From Ursidibacter maritimus (GTDB lineage: Bacteria > Pseudomonadota > Gammaproteobacteria > Enterobacterales > Pasteurellaceae), in NCBI RefSeq assembly GCF_009761395.1, contig NZ_LEKN01000013.1, positions 1-64,000 on the forward strand: DNA of 64,000 nt, read 5' to 3'. The notes under the pieces were generated by a model, which worked only from the letters and a program-made list of their open reading frames with translations, did not search any database and had not been told where the DNA came from. The translations under genes were made by a program, and so were the position numbers. Positions within the stretch are counted from its first letter, which is position 1, and the number at the start of each line of letters is the position of its first letter. Shown piece after piece: positions 35,175 through 44,098 of this stretch.

Positions 35175-35624
35175 TTAGCCGCCCATTTGTTTTTCACGGA
35201 TTTCAGCAAGTGTTTTACAATCAATACATAAATCCGCTGTTGGACGAGCCTCTAAACGTTTTAAACCGATTTCTACGCCACAAGCATCACAGTATCCATA
35301 ATCACCTGAATCGAGTTTAATTAACGTTTGTTCAATTTTCTTAAGTAATTTACGCTCACGATCACGATTACGCAACTCTAAGCTAAACTCTTCTTCTTGT
35401 GTCGCACGATCAGCAGGATCGGCAAAGTTGGTTACATCGTCTTGCATTTGACTTTTTGTACGCTCTGCTTCTTCCATTATTTGACCGTGCCACACTTTCA
35501 AAATTTTGCGGAAATGCTCAATTTGAGCATCATCCATATATTCTTGATCCTTGCCCAGTTGATAAGGATTTACACCAGCTAAGGCTAATAAACTAAGCGA
35601 AGTGGTATTTGCCACTTGAGTCAT
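35175..35624 (-). CDS. dksA: RNA polymerase-binding transcription factor DksA
   Basis: Binds the RNA polymerase secondary channel and works with ppGpp. The 149-aa product has the coiled-coil tip D69-x-x-D72-x-A74 and the zinc cysteines C112, C115, C133 and C136 (YCDACG, LCIDC), so it is the zinc-binding form. Length matches E. coli (151). It lies upstream of pcnB and folK as in E. coli, with gluQ absent from between them. Confidence 0.97.
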   Translation of the reverse strand: MTQVANTTSLSLLALAGVNPYQLGKDQEYMDDAQIEHFRKILKVWHGQIMEEAERTKSQMQDDVTNFADPADRATQEEEFSLELRNRDRERKLLKKIEQTLIKLDSGDYGYCDACGVEIGLKRLEARPTADLCIDCKTLAEIREKQMGG

Positions 35625-35793
35625 AAGTCACTCCTGTTTTTTGTGATATTTTCCCTAATGATCAACTACAGCTTTTTTAGGGGCTTTTTTAAGGCGCGTA
35701 TAAATAACAGAACTCACCACATTTAGCAAATGAATTTTTCTAACTCTATCTCTTTTTACGAGACAATTATTACCTTTAATGTTTATTTTACTA

Positions 35794-35821
35794 CCGCAAA
35801 CGTTTGCTTTAATGATATAAT
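35794..35821 (+). promoter_or_regulatory. PurR operator and -10 element of purMN
   Basis: CCGCAAACGTTTGCTT (35794-35809) contains the perfect 12-base palindrome GCAAACGTTTGC, matching the PurR consensus ACGCAAACGTTTGCGT. A TATAAT at 35816-35821 lies just downstream, so bound PurR would cover the -35 region of the purM promoter. Confidence 0.88.
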
Positions 35822-35853
35822 TCTCCGTCTTTTTATTTTATGAGGTTTTTTCT

Positions 35854-36885
35854 GTGACAACACAACTAAGTTATAAAGATGCTGGCGTTGATATTCACGC
35901 AGGTAATGAATTAGTCGAACGAATTAAAGCAGATGTTAAACGTACTCGCCGCCCTGAAGTAATGGGGGGATTAGGGGGATTTGGTGCGTTATGTGCGTTA
36001 CCAACCAAATATAAAGAGCCTATTTTAGTATCTGGTACAGATGGCGTAGGCACAAAATTACGTCTTGCTATTGATTTAAACAAACACGACACTATCGGAA
36101 TTGATTTGGTTGCGATGTGTGTGAACGATCTTGTTGTTCAAGGTGCAGAACCACTCTTCTTTTTGGACTATTACGCAACAGGTAAACTAGATGTTGATGT
36201 CGCAAGTTCTGTCATTAAAGGCATTGCCAATGGTTGTGAACAATCTGGTTGTGCATTAGTAGGTGGCGAAACTGCAGAAATGCCAGGAATGTATCACGCT
36301 GGCGACTACGATTTAGCAGGTTTCTGTGTTGGTGTTGTTGAGAAATCTGAAATTATTGACGGCTCAAACGTTAAAGTTGGCGATACTCTCATCGCATTAG
36401 GTTCAAGTGGTCCTCACTCAAATGGTTACTCTCTTATCCGTAAAGTATTAGAAATCAGTGGTGCTAAATCGGAAGATCTACTTGAAGGCAAACCATTAAG
36501 CGAGCATTTCTTAGCTCCGACAAAAATCTATGTAAAATCAATCCTACAATTAATTAAACAAACAGATGTACACGCTATTGCTCACTTAACAGGTGGCGGT
36601 TTCTGGGAAAATATTCCTCGTGTATTACCACAAAATGTAAAAGCGGTTATCAATGAATCAAGTTGGGAATGGCAACCTGCGTTTAAATGGTTACAAGAGA
36701 AAGGTAACATTAGCCACTACGAAATGTATCGCACATTTAACTGTGGTGTTGGTATGGTGATTGCATTACCAAATGCAGATGTCGAAACCGCATTAGCGTT
36801 ACTTAAACAAGCGGGTGAAGATGCTTGGGTGATCGGTAAAATTGAAAATCGTGAACCAAATGCAGAGCAAGTTGAAATTCTGTAA
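35854..36885 (+). CDS. purM: AIR synthetase PurM
   Basis: Phosphoribosylformylglycinamidine cyclo-ligase, fifth step of purine synthesis. The 343-aa product shows [16 protein letters not shown], the PurM-family glycine run [44 protein letters not shown] and [11 protein letters not shown]. Length matches (345). The start uses TTATGAGGTTTTTTCT followed by GTG at 35854. It is first in purMN behind a PurR box. Confidence 0.97.
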   Translation: MTTQLSYKDAGVDIHAGNELVERIKADVKRTRRPEVMGGLGGFGALCALPTKYKEPILVSGTDGVGTKLRLAIDLNKHDTIGIDLVAMCVNDLVVQGAEPLFFLDYYATGKLDVDVASSVIKGIANGCEQSGCALVGGETAEMPGMYHAGDYDLAGFCVGVVEKSEIIDGSNVKVGDTLIALGSSGPHSNGYSLIRKVLEISGAKSEDLLEGKPLSEHFLAPTKIYVKSILQLIKQTDVHAIAHLTGGGFWENIPRVLPQNVKAVINESSWEWQPAFKWLQEKGNISHYEMYRTFNCGVGMVIALPNADVETALALLKQAGEDAWVIGKIENREPNAEQVEIL

Positions 36886-36901
36886 AATATTTCCTTAAAC
36901 T

Positions 36902-36936
36902 AACCGCTTGCAAAAGTGCAAGCGGTTCTTTTTTTC
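36902..36936 (+). terminator. Uptake-signal dyad terminator between purM and purN
   Basis: AACCGCTTGCA (36902-36912) pairs perfectly with TGCAAGCGGTT (36917-36927) over a four-base loop and is followed by CTTTTTTTC. It sits inside the purMN operon and so may lower purN expression relative to purM. Confidence 0.85.
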
Positions 36937-36952
36937 TTACAATTTACAAAAT

Positions 36953-37591
36953 ATGAAAAATATTGTCGTCATGATTTCGGGTAATGGTTCAAATTTACAA
37001 GCCATTATTGATGCAACTACTTCTGGCTATATTAACGGGAAAATTGTCGCCGTTATCTCCAATAAAGCCAGCGCTTATGGTTTAGAGCGAGCAAAAAAAG
37101 CGAATATCCCTACTTTTGTCTTCGCTCGCAAACAATTTTCTGACAATCTTGCAATGGATAGCGCTATTGCTGAAAAAATTGAACAGCTAAATGCTGATTT
37201 GATTGTGCTTGCTGGCTATATGAAAATTCTAACACCCGAATTTACTCAACGCTTTACGGGGAAAATTATCAACATTCACCCGTCTTTGCTACCTAAGTAT
37301 GCAGGTTTAAATACTCACCAACGTGCAATGGACGCAGGTGATACCGAACATGGAATGACAATCCATTTTGTGAATGAAGAAGTAGATGGCGGAGCAATCA
37401 TTCTTCAATCCAAGGTACCAATTTACCCTGATGATGAGTTAGATGATGTTATTCAACGAGTCTATGAACAAGAACATCGTTGTTATCCCCTTGTTGTTGA
37501 ATGGTTTTGTAGTAATAGGCTGTATTTAAAAAATGGCAAGGCTTATTTAGATGAACAACAACTTGCATGTCAAGGCTATGCTTTTGAATAA
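36953..37591 (+). CDS. purN: GAR transformylase PurN
   Basis: Formyl-tetrahydrofolate-dependent transformylase, third step of purine synthesis. Started at ATG 36953, the 212-aa product begins MKNIVVMISGNGSNLQAIID (phosphate-binding loop), and carries LAGYMKILTP, the catalytic NIHPSLLPKY and a later HFVNEEVDGG. Length matches (212 in E. coli). A longer frame reaches back into the terminator hairpin at 36902-36927 and is rejected as start. Confidence 0.96.
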   Translation: MKNIVVMISGNGSNLQAIIDATTSGYINGKIVAVISNKASAYGLERAKKANIPTFVFARKQFSDNLAMDSAIAEKIEQLNADLIVLAGYMKILTPEFTQRFTGKIINIHPSLLPKYAGLNTHQRAMDAGDTEHGMTIHFVNEEVDGGAIILQSKVPIYPDDELDDVIQRVYEQEHRCYPLVVEWFCSNRLYLKNGKAYLDEQQLACQGYAFE

Positions 37592-37611
37592 AAAATGAAA
37601 AATTTTTATTT

Positions 37612-37646
37612 CTTAAGATTTTTTTAAGATTTTGTTGGTCTAATAG
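37612..37646 (+). promoter_or_regulatory. Direct-repeat response-regulator site upstream of the ygiW-like genes
   Basis: CTTAA (37612-37616), six bases, TTTAA (37623-37627) form a direct repeat with 11-bp spacing, the layout of PmrA/QseB-type sites (CTTAA-N6-CTTAA). A -10-like TCTAAT at 37639-37644 follows. Binding by a two-component regulator is inference. Confidence 0.45.
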
Positions 37647-37709
37647 CCCTGTAAACAAGAAGTAGAACAACTTCTTCATTTTTTAACTTTAATCTTTTGG
37701 AGATTTTTA

Positions 37710-38078
37710 ATGAAAAAATTAATCGCTTTAACTGCAGCTTTAGCACTTTCTACATCAGCATTTGCTGGTTTCCAAGGTAATTCAAACAATGGCGGTTTTA
37801 ACAGTGGCAATGGTGGCTCAACACAAAATGTTTCAACTATTGCACAAGCGAAAAAAGCTCACGATGATACCTATGTTTCATTAAGCGGTTATATTGTAAG
37901 TAAAGTCGGTGATGAAAAATATACTTTCAAAGATTCAACAGGCCAAATTAATGTAGAAATTGATGACGATTTATGGGGCGGCTTACAAGCAACTCCAAAA
38001 ACTAAGGTAAGAATCTATGGTCAAGTTGATAAAGAATACGGTAGAACCGAAATTGATGTCAAACGTATCTCTCGTTAA
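37710..38078 (+). CDS. YgiW-type periplasmic OB-fold (BOF) stress protein
   Basis: The 122-aa product has a signal peptide (cleaved after FAG, about residue 20), a short Gly/Asn-rich stretch (GNSNNGGFNSGNGGS), then the BOF domain: KKAHDDTYVSLSGYIVSKVGD, YTFKDSTGQINVEIDDDLW, VRIYGQVDKEYGRTEIDV. The family (TIGR00156/YgiW-YdeI) is linked to stress tolerance and, in relatives, lies with qseBC. No qseBC is adjacent here. It is followed 14 bases later by a lipoprotein paralogue, so the two are co-transcribed. Confidence 0.9.
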   Translation: MKKLIALTAALALSTSAFAGFQGNSNNGGFNSGNGGSTQNVSTIAQAKKAHDDTYVSLSGYIVSKVGDEKYTFKDSTGQINVEIDDDLWGGLQATPKTKVRIYGQVDKEYGRTEIDVKRISR

Positions 38079-38092
38079 TTTGGAGTAAGATA

Positions 38093-38458
38093 ATGAAAAA
38101 ATTAGCAGCTATCTCAATCTTTGCAGGTATTGTAGGCTTAACAGCCTGTAATAATCAGCCAATGTCTAATCAACAGACTTTTGGTGCAAATACGCCATCA
38201 CAAACCATTAGTATTAAGCAAGCATTATCTGCGCGTGATGACAGCTATGTGACTATCGAAGGTAAAATTTTAAGTCAGGTTGATAATGATGAATACATCA
38301 TTGCAGATGCAAGCGGTCAAATTCGCGTAGAAATTGACAACCATATTTGGCGTGGTCAAAATGTTTCTTCACAAGACAAAGTTCGTCTTTATGGCGAAAT
38401 CGACAGTGAATGGAATAAAACTGAGTTAAAAGTACGTGAATTAACTATTATTAAATAA
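38093..38458 (+). CDS. YgiW-type OB-fold lipoprotein
   Basis: The 121-aa product is a paralogue of the preceding gene but with a lipoprotein signal (lipobox GLTAC, Cys19), so it would be anchored to a membrane rather than free in the periplasm. The BOF domain is complete: SARDDSYVTIEGKILSQVDN, YIIADASGQIRVEIDNHIW, VRLYGEIDSEWNKTELKV. The tandem free/lipidated pair suggests gene duplication. A terminator at 38471-38500 ends the unit. Confidence 0.9.
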   Translation: MKKLAAISIFAGIVGLTACNNQPMSNQQTFGANTPSQTISIKQALSARDDSYVTIEGKILSQVDNDEYIIADASGQIRVEIDNHIWRGQNVSSQDKVRLYGEIDSEWNKTELKVRELTIIK

Positions 38459-38470
38459 CTTATTGATTTC

Positions 38471-38500
38471 AAAGCACCTCTTAGTAGGTGCTTTTTCTTT
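38471..38500 (+). terminator. Terminator of the BOF gene pair
   Basis: AAAGCACCT (38471-38479) pairs with AGGTGCTTT (38486-38494) across a six-base loop, followed by TTCTTT. Confidence 0.85.
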
Positions 38501-38568
38501 ATCCATATTCCCACATAAGAAAAACTAATCCGAACCGGTAATTTATATCGTCCTACCCTTTTTAAAAA

Positions 38569-38584
38569 TATGATTTAGATCACA
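38569..38584 (+). promoter_or_regulatory. CRP-type site upstream of aspA
   Basis: TATGA-N6-TCACA (TATGATTTAGATCACA) matches the CRP consensus TGTGA-N6-TCACA with one change. aspA is under CRP and FNR control in related bacteria. A separate FNR site was not evident. Confidence 0.6.
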
Positions 38585-38649
38585 TTTTTTTACTATTAAA
38601 ATCGCTATGATCGCGCCACAAATTGTTACATCACTAAAAGGAATATATT

Positions 38650-40074
38650 ATGAGTAATACTCGTGTTGAAGTTGATTTATTAGGTGAACGCGAAGTTTCA
38701 AATGATGTTTATTGGGGAATTCATACCTTAAGAGCCGTTGAAAACTTTAAGATTTCTAAAAATGTTATTTCTGACGTTCCAGAATTCGTTCGTGGTATGG
38801 TAATGGTGAAGAAAGCCACTGCTCTTGCTAACGGTGAATTAGGGGCAATCCCGAAAAAAGTAGCGAAAGCCATCGTACAAGCTTGTGATGAAATTTTAGT
38901 GAACGGTCGCTGTATGGATCAATTCCCATCTGATGTTTATCAAGGTGGTGCTGGTACTTCAGTCAATATGAATACTAATGAAGTCGTTGCCAATTTAGCC
39001 CTTGAAATTTTAGGTCACAAAAAAGGTGAATACCAATATGTAAACCCAATGGATCACGTTAATGCGAGCCAATCTACAAATGACGCTTATCCTACTGGTT
39101 TCCGTATCGCTGTTTATAACAGTATTATGCATTTAATTACGAAAGTGCTTTACCTACAACATGGATTCGAAAACAAAGCTAATGAATTCGCAAACGTATT
39201 AAAAATGGGACGTACTCAATTACAAGATGCGGTCCCAATGACTGTTGGTCAAGAATTTAAAGCGTTCTCTGTATTACTTGATGAAGAAGTTAAAAATCTA
39301 AAACGTACTGCTGAATTATTATTAGAAGTGAATTTAGGAGCAACAGCAATCGGTACTGGATTAAACACCCCTACTGGTTATGCTGAATTAGCAGTGAAAT
39401 ACCTTTCAGAAGTTACACAATTACCTTGCGTTCTTTCAGAAAACTTAATCGAAGCGACATCAGACTGTGGTGCTTATGTAATGGTTCACGGTGCATTAAA
39501 ACGCACAGCAGTAAAACTTTCTAAAGTATGTAATGACTTACGCTTACTTTCATCAGGCCCACGTGCAGGCTTAAATGAAATTAACTTACCAGAGTTGCAA
39601 GCTGGTTCATCCATTATGCCAGCAAAAGTAAACCCAGTCGTACCAGAAGTGGTAAACCAAGTTTGCTTTAAAGTGATTGGTAATGATACTGCGGTTACCT
39701 TTGCCGCAGAAGCAGGTCAATTACAACTCAATGTAATGGAACCAGTTATCGGCCAAGCAATGTTTGAATCAATTGATATTCTTGCAAACGCTTGTGTGAA
39801 CTTACGCGATAAATGTATCGATGGCATTACTGTAAATAAAGAAATCTGCGAAAGCTATGTATTTAACTCTATCGGTATCGTCACTTACCTAAATCCATTT
39901 ATCGGTCACCACGAGGGCGATATTGTCGGTAAAATCTGTGCAAAAACAGGAAGAAGCGTACGTGAAGTGGTATTAGAAAGAGGATTACTCACAGAAGAAC
40001 AACTGGATGATATTCTTTCTGTGGAAAACCTAATGAACCCACAATACAAAGCAAAACGCTTTGAAGATGAATAA
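38650..40074 (+). CDS. aspA: Aspartate ammonia-lyase AspA
   Basis: Converts aspartate to fumarate and ammonia, feeding anaerobic fumarate respiration. The 474-aa product has the fumarase/aspartase superfamily blocks [33 protein letters not shown], and the signature [15 protein letters not shown] (about 318-332) with the catalytic Ser loop. Length matches E. coli (478). An AAAAGGAATATATT ribosome site precedes the ATG. It converges on galM. Confidence 0.97.
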   Translation: MSNTRVEVDLLGEREVSNDVYWGIHTLRAVENFKISKNVISDVPEFVRGMVMVKKATALANGELGAIPKKVAKAIVQACDEILVNGRCMDQFPSDVYQGGAGTSVNMNTNEVVANLALEILGHKKGEYQYVNPMDHVNASQSTNDAYPTGFRIAVYNSIMHLITKVLYLQHGFENKANEFANVLKMGRTQLQDAVPMTVGQEFKAFSVLLDEEVKNLKRTAELLLEVNLGATAIGTGLNTPTGYAELAVKYLSEVTQLPCVLSENLIEATSDCGAYVMVHGALKRTAVKLSKVCNDLRLLSSGPRAGLNEINLPELQAGSSIMPAKVNPVVPEVVNQVCFKVIGNDTAVTFAAEAGQLQLNVMEPVIGQAMFESIDILANACVNLRDKCIDGITVNKEICESYVFNSIGIVTYLNPFIGHHEGDIVGKICAKTGRSVREVVLERGLLTEEQLDDILSVENLMNPQYKAKRFEDE

Positions 40075-40096
40075 TTAAGTCACAGTGAAAATAATT

Positions 40097-40126
40097 AGGG
40101 CAACTCATATACGGGTTGCCCTATTC
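40097..40126. terminator. Terminator between convergent aspA and galM
   Basis: AGGGCAAC (40097-40104) pairs with GTTGCCCT (40115-40122) across ten bases. The T-content on the plus side is modest (ATTCTTTG). Confidence 0.6.
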
Positions 40127-40133
40127 TTTGGTA

Positions 40134-41120
40134 TTAAATCAGGCTAAATCGATACTGAATACGATGTTGATAGGTTTCGTTGGCTTTCAAAATCCCACCG
40201 AAATGCCACCACTCTGGGTGGTTTGGTGTATCCGGAAAAAATTCAGGCTCAAGAGCAACACCCGCATAATCTGCGTAAACTCCGCCTATTTTATTGGGTT
40301 GTCCACCTAACCAATTCCCTGTATAAATCTGTAATGCAGGCTTAGTTGTACGAAGCTCAAGTGTTATATCCGCCACAGAAAGCACTGCATCGGGCTGACA
40401 AGCGGTAAGATCTACTGATTTTTTTGCAAGTAAGAAAGCGTGATCATACCCTTTAACTTTTCGCTGATCCTCATCAGCCAATAACCCTTGACCGATAAGT
40501 TTTCCCTCTCGGAAATCAAAGCTCGTATTTTCAACTGCTTTGACTGCTTGATTTGGAATGCCATTTTCTGCCACAGGCAAATAATAATCCGCATTGAGCT
40601 GTAACTTATGTTGATGAATAGTTTCTTCATTAGATAAGTTAAAATAAGCGTGATTCGTTAAACAAAATGGGGTGTCTTGATCACTTATCGCATCAAAAGC
40701 AACTTCAAGTTGATTACCTTTCAAACGATATTCTACAGAGCTTGTTACTTCTCCCCCAAAGCCTTCTTCACCATCTGCAAAAACTTTCTGAAATCTAACC
40801 GCTTCTTCAGTGGCAAATTCGACTTGCCAAATTTGCTTATCCGCTCCTAAAACACCGCCATGTAAGCTATTTTCACCGTTATTTTTGGCAAGTTGGTAGC
40901 TTTTTCCGTTAAGCTCATAATGCCCATTGGCAATACGATTCGCATAACGCCCAACTGTTGCCCCAAAATAAGCGGTCTGTTTTTGCCAATTTTCTGCTGA
41001 TGTAGTCACAAGAACTTCTCGTTCTTCATTGGGTAATTTGACTAAACAAGAGAGCCAACTTGCACCAAAATCGGATAAAGTAATTTTGAGATATTCATTT
41101 TCAAGAAAATAAAGGTTCAT
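40134..41120 (-). CDS. galM: Aldose 1-epimerase (galactose mutarotase)
   Basis: Interconverts alpha- and beta-galactose for GalK. The 328-aa beta-sandwich protein has the family residues: GATVGRYANRIANG, NNGENSLHGG (catalytic-region His), FCLTNHAYFNLSNEE (catalytic His), DHAFLL, and the closing ALEPEFFPDTPNHPEW with the catalytic Glu. Length matches the family (about 340). It is third in leftward galTKM, about 120 bases after galK. Confidence 0.95.
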   Translation of the reverse strand: MNLYFLENEYLKITLSDFGASWLSCLVKLPNEEREVLVTTSAENWQKQTAYFGATVGRYANRIANGHYELNGKSYQLAKNNGENSLHGGVLGADKQIWQVEFATEEAVRFQKVFADGEEGFGGEVTSSVEYRLKGNQLEVAFDAISDQDTPFCLTNHAYFNLSNEETIHQHKLQLNADYYLPVAENGIPNQAVKAVENTSFDFREGKLIGQGLLADEDQRKVKGYDHAFLLAKKSVDLTACQPDAVLSVADITLELRTTKPALQIYTGNWLGGQPNKIGGVYADYAGVALEPEFFPDTPNHPEWWHFGGILKANETYQHRIQYRFSLI

Positions 41121-41158
41121 ATTTTGTTCTCTTTATTGATGGGAGGCTAATGACTTAT

Positions 41159-41228
41159 GGGGCTAATATCATTAGCCCCTACATTTCGGACATTGGGTTC
41201 ATATGTAAGGGCAAATTACATTTGCCCC
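41159..41228. repeat. Two adjacent palindromic hairpins between galK and galM
   Basis: GGGGCTAAT (41159-41167) pairs with ATTAGCCCC (41171-41179). Then GGGCAAAT (41209-41216) pairs with ATTTGCCC (41220-41227). A short ACATTTCGGAC stretch lies between. A similar palindrome with the same TTTCGGAC core occurs at 51270-51306. Possible mRNA-stabilising or REP-like elements. Confidence 0.6.
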
Positions 41229-41240
41229 TAGATGAGCGTT

Positions 41241-42398
41241 CTATTTAACTTGATGAACCCCATCACAAGCAGTACAAACATAGAAAGTTTCTTGAATCCC
41301 TGTTTGCTTCTGATAGTTTTCTGCAATTAACTGACGTAATGCATCAACTTTTTGATTTGGTACAAGACAAACAATACAACCGCCAAAACCACCACCCGTC
41401 ATTCTTGCTCCACCATCTTTACCAATGGCTACTTGTGCTAATTCAACAAGATAATCAATTTCAGGCGTAGTAATTTCAAAATCATCACGCATTGAATCGT
41501 GAGAATCTGCCATTAACACACCTAATTTCTGCATATCGTTTGCTTTTAATGCTTCTACAGCTTCTAAAACACGATGATTTTCGCTAACAACGTGTTTTGC
41601 TCGTTTATAGGCTAACTCGTTAAGTTGCTGTAATTCGGCAGCTCTCTCAATAAATTGCTCTGGTGTCACGTCACGCAATGCTTTAACACCAAAGAATTGT
41701 GCGGCTGTTTCACACTCTTGACGGCGGCTATTATATTCCCCCGTAACAAGATCGTGCTTAACGTTAGAATTGATAATTGCAATGGAATACCCTTGTGGTA
41801 CCGGCGTTGGCGTAATATCAAGGCTACGGCAATCAATCATTATAAGATGATCTTTCTGACCCAAAGCAGAAGTCAGTTGATCCATATTGCCACAGTTGGC
41901 GCCCACAAATTTATTTTCTGCTTTTTGACCGATTAGTGCGATTTCTGCCAGTGTTAATGGCAAATTCCCTAACACTTGGCACGTTTTCCCGATGGAGATT
42001 TCTAATGCTGCAGATGAACTCAGCCCCGATGACATCGGCACATTACTGGTCATCGCAATATCTGCCCCTTGAATAAATTCAGGGCAACGCTCTTGAATAT
42101 ATTTCACCACACCACGCACATAATTTTTCCATTTATCTTCACTTTGTGGAATCGGCTTTTTAATATCAAATGCATCGGTTTCATTAATATCAATCGCATA
42201 CACTCGCCAAATAGAATCATCTCGAGGACTAAAACTCGCTGCCATTCCATAGTTGATTGCACAAGGCATTACAAAACCATCGTTATAATCAGTATGCTCA
42301 CCGATGATATTAACTCGTCCTGGAGCAAACACTGTATGTTGCGACTCATAACCAAAATGCTGTTCAAATTGCTGTTGTGAAAGTTCAATTGGATTCAT
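41241..42398 (-). CDS. galK: Galactokinase
   Basis: Phosphorylates galactose at C1. The 385-aa GHMP kinase has the galactokinase signature [17 protein letters not shown] (28-44), the ATP-binding [18 protein letters not shown], and the C-terminal [15 protein letters not shown]. Length matches E. coli (382). It lies 12 bases after galT in leftward galTKM. Confidence 0.97.
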   Translation of the reverse strand: MNPIELSQQQFEQHFGYESQHTVFAPGRVNIIGEHTDYNDGFVMPCAINYGMAASFSPRDDSIWRVYAIDINETDAFDIKKPIPQSEDKWKNYVRGVVKYIQERCPEFIQGADIAMTSNVPMSSGLSSSAALEISIGKTCQVLGNLPLTLAEIALIGQKAENKFVGANCGNMDQLTSALGQKDHLIMIDCRSLDITPTPVPQGYSIAIINSNVKHDLVTGEYNSRRQECETAAQFFGVKALRDVTPEQFIERAAELQQLNELAYKRAKHVVSENHRVLEAVEALKANDMQKLGVLMADSHDSMRDDFEITTPEIDYLVELAQVAIGKDGGARMTGGGFGGCIVCLVPNQKVDALRQLIAENYQKQTGIQETFYVCTACDGVHQVK

Positions 42399-42410
42399 TT
42401 TCTCTTCCTT

Positions 42411-43469
42411 CTATTTGTTATTTTTATAATGAATTTCATCACTAACGGCTAATAAACGCTCTGCCGCTTGCTCTGGGGTTAAATCACGCTGAGTTTCTGC
42501 CATCATTTCATAGCCAACCATAAATTTACGCACCGTTGCTGAACGTAAAAGCGGTGGATAGAAATGAGCATGTAATTGCCAATGGGAGTTATCTTGTTGA
42601 TTAAAAGGGGCAAAATGGAATCCCATTGAGTATGGGAAGCTGATGTTAAACAAATTATCGTAGCGAGTAGTCAGTTTTTTCAATGCTAGTGCAAGATCTT
42701 CTCGTTCTGCTTGATTTAACTGGGTAATTTGCGTGAAATGTTTTGATTTTGGCAACAGTAAGGTTTCAAACGGCCAACTTGCCCAATATGGCACAACTGC
42801 AATCCAATCTTCTGTTTCTGCGACAATTCTTTCTCTTTTTTCTAATTCACGTTGTGCATAATCAATTAACAGTGGCGAACCGTATTGCTTAAAATAATCC
42901 GCCTGACATTGATCTGCTGTGGCAATTTCATTAGGTAAGAAATTACTTGCCCAAATCTGCCCGTGTGGATGTGGATTAGAACAGCCCATCATCTCGCCCT
43001 TATTCTCAAAAATCTGCACCCATTCATAACGCTGACTTAGTTCCATCGCTTGAGCTTGCCAAGTTTGAATCACTTTTTCTATTTCGGCTGGCGTTAAAAG
43101 AGGGAGTGTTTTGCTGTGATCGGGAGAAAAACAGATAACTCGGCTTTCGCCTTGAGTATGTGAAATTTTAAATAATGGATCGCGATTAGAGTCTGGAGCA
43201 GGTGTATCAGGCAAAAGTGCGGAAAAATCATTTTTAAATACAAAAGGTTCCGTATAGTTTGGATTAACTTCACCTGTAATCCGTTTATTGCCAGGGCAAA
43301 GATAACAAGTTGGATCATAACTTGGTTTCTCATCTTGCACCAAGGCTTCTTGTTGCCCTTGCCAAGGGCGTTTTGCACGATGTGGAGAAACTAATACCCA
43401 TTGATTTTTAAGCGGATTAAATCTACGATGGGGGTGATCATTCAGTACAAATTTTTTAGTCATATTCAC
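42411..43469 (-). CDS. galT: Galactose-1-phosphate uridylyltransferase
   Basis: Exchanges UMP between UDP-glucose and galactose-1-phosphate. The 352-aa HIT-superfamily protein shows DPTCYLCPGNKR (zinc Cys pair), the active-site SNPHPHGQIWA with the nucleophilic His, and SMGFHFAPFN. Length matches (348). It is first in galTKM. An MNMTKK start gives two ATG choices six bases apart. Confidence 0.97.
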   Translation of the reverse strand: MNMTKKFVLNDHPHRRFNPLKNQWVLVSPHRAKRPWQGQQEALVQDEKPSYDPTCYLCPGNKRITGEVNPNYTEPFVFKNDFSALLPDTPAPDSNRDPLFKISHTQGESRVICFSPDHSKTLPLLTPAEIEKVIQTWQAQAMELSQRYEWVQIFENKGEMMGCSNPHPHGQIWASNFLPNEIATADQCQADYFKQYGSPLLIDYAQRELEKRERIVAETEDWIAVVPYWASWPFETLLLPKSKHFTQITQLNQAEREDLALALKKLTTRYDNLFNISFPYSMGFHFAPFNQQDNSHWQLHAHFYPPLLRSATVRKFMVGYEMMAETQRDLTPEQAAERLLAVSDEIHYKNNK

Positions 43470-43524
43470 ATCCTTTTCAGATACTAATTTGGCTAAAATT
43501 ATAGCGAAATTTATATCAAGAAAA

Positions 43525-43540
43525 AATGACTTTGATCACA
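43525..43540 (-). promoter_or_regulatory. Half-conserved CRP-like site upstream of galT
   Basis: AATGA-N6-TCACA (AATGACTTTGATCACA) keeps one perfect half of the CRP consensus and lies about 60 bases upstream of the galT start. CRP control of gal genes is known in relatives, but this site is only half-matching. Confidence 0.4.
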
Positions 43541-43609
43541 AAATAAAATATCACTCCATAAAATATGTAGAGCTTGGAGCATATCTACAAACTCGACTAA
43601 AATTATGAC

Positions 43610-43984
43610 CTAGTGAAATGTATTCACGAAACGTTGATAAGCTTGCAAAAAGGCTTCAAAATCTTCTAGTCCACAAAAAGCAATACTTTCTTCGTTATAG
43701 AAATTAAAACCTTCTTCCATTTCATCTAAATCATCAAATGCCATATCTAGATTATTCGCCTTTGCCATTACTTCATCAGCACTTAAATAGAGCGTATATT
43801 CTTTGCCTTCAAAAATTGTTTCGTAATTAGGTGCAATACGGCATTTAGCAATTTCGGTAAAAATATCTTGTAACTCTTTTGGATTATTTGAGAGCTCGGT
43901 ATTCAGCCAACGAGCAAAAGCTTCGTGATCCATTGAACACTTAGCCACAACACCATGCATGGTATGAGTAAATTGATATTCCAT
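43610..43984 (-). CDS. yacL: YacL (UPF0231) family protein
   Basis: The 124-aa acidic cytoplasmic protein matches the YacL family: [23 protein letters not shown] at the start, and [17 protein letters not shown] and [14 protein letters not shown] in the second half, then [16 protein letters not shown]. Length is normal (about 120). Molecular function is unknown in the family. It is a single gene between galT and uvrA. Confidence 0.88.
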   Translation of the reverse strand: MEYQFTHTMHGVVAKCSMDHEAFARWLNTELSNNPKELQDIFTEIAKCRIAPNYETIFEGKEYTLYLSADEVMAKANNLDMAFDDLDEMEEGFNFYNEESIAFCGLEDFEAFLQAYQRFVNTFH

Positions 43985-44098
43985 TTTTTATCCTTTTATT
44001 CTGCAGTTTTCAGCTTATTTATAGCGGTAAGATTCGCTTATTTTTTTGCAAATTTTTGCATCAATCTCACCGCTTGATTAGCTTTTGAGTAATCAGTA

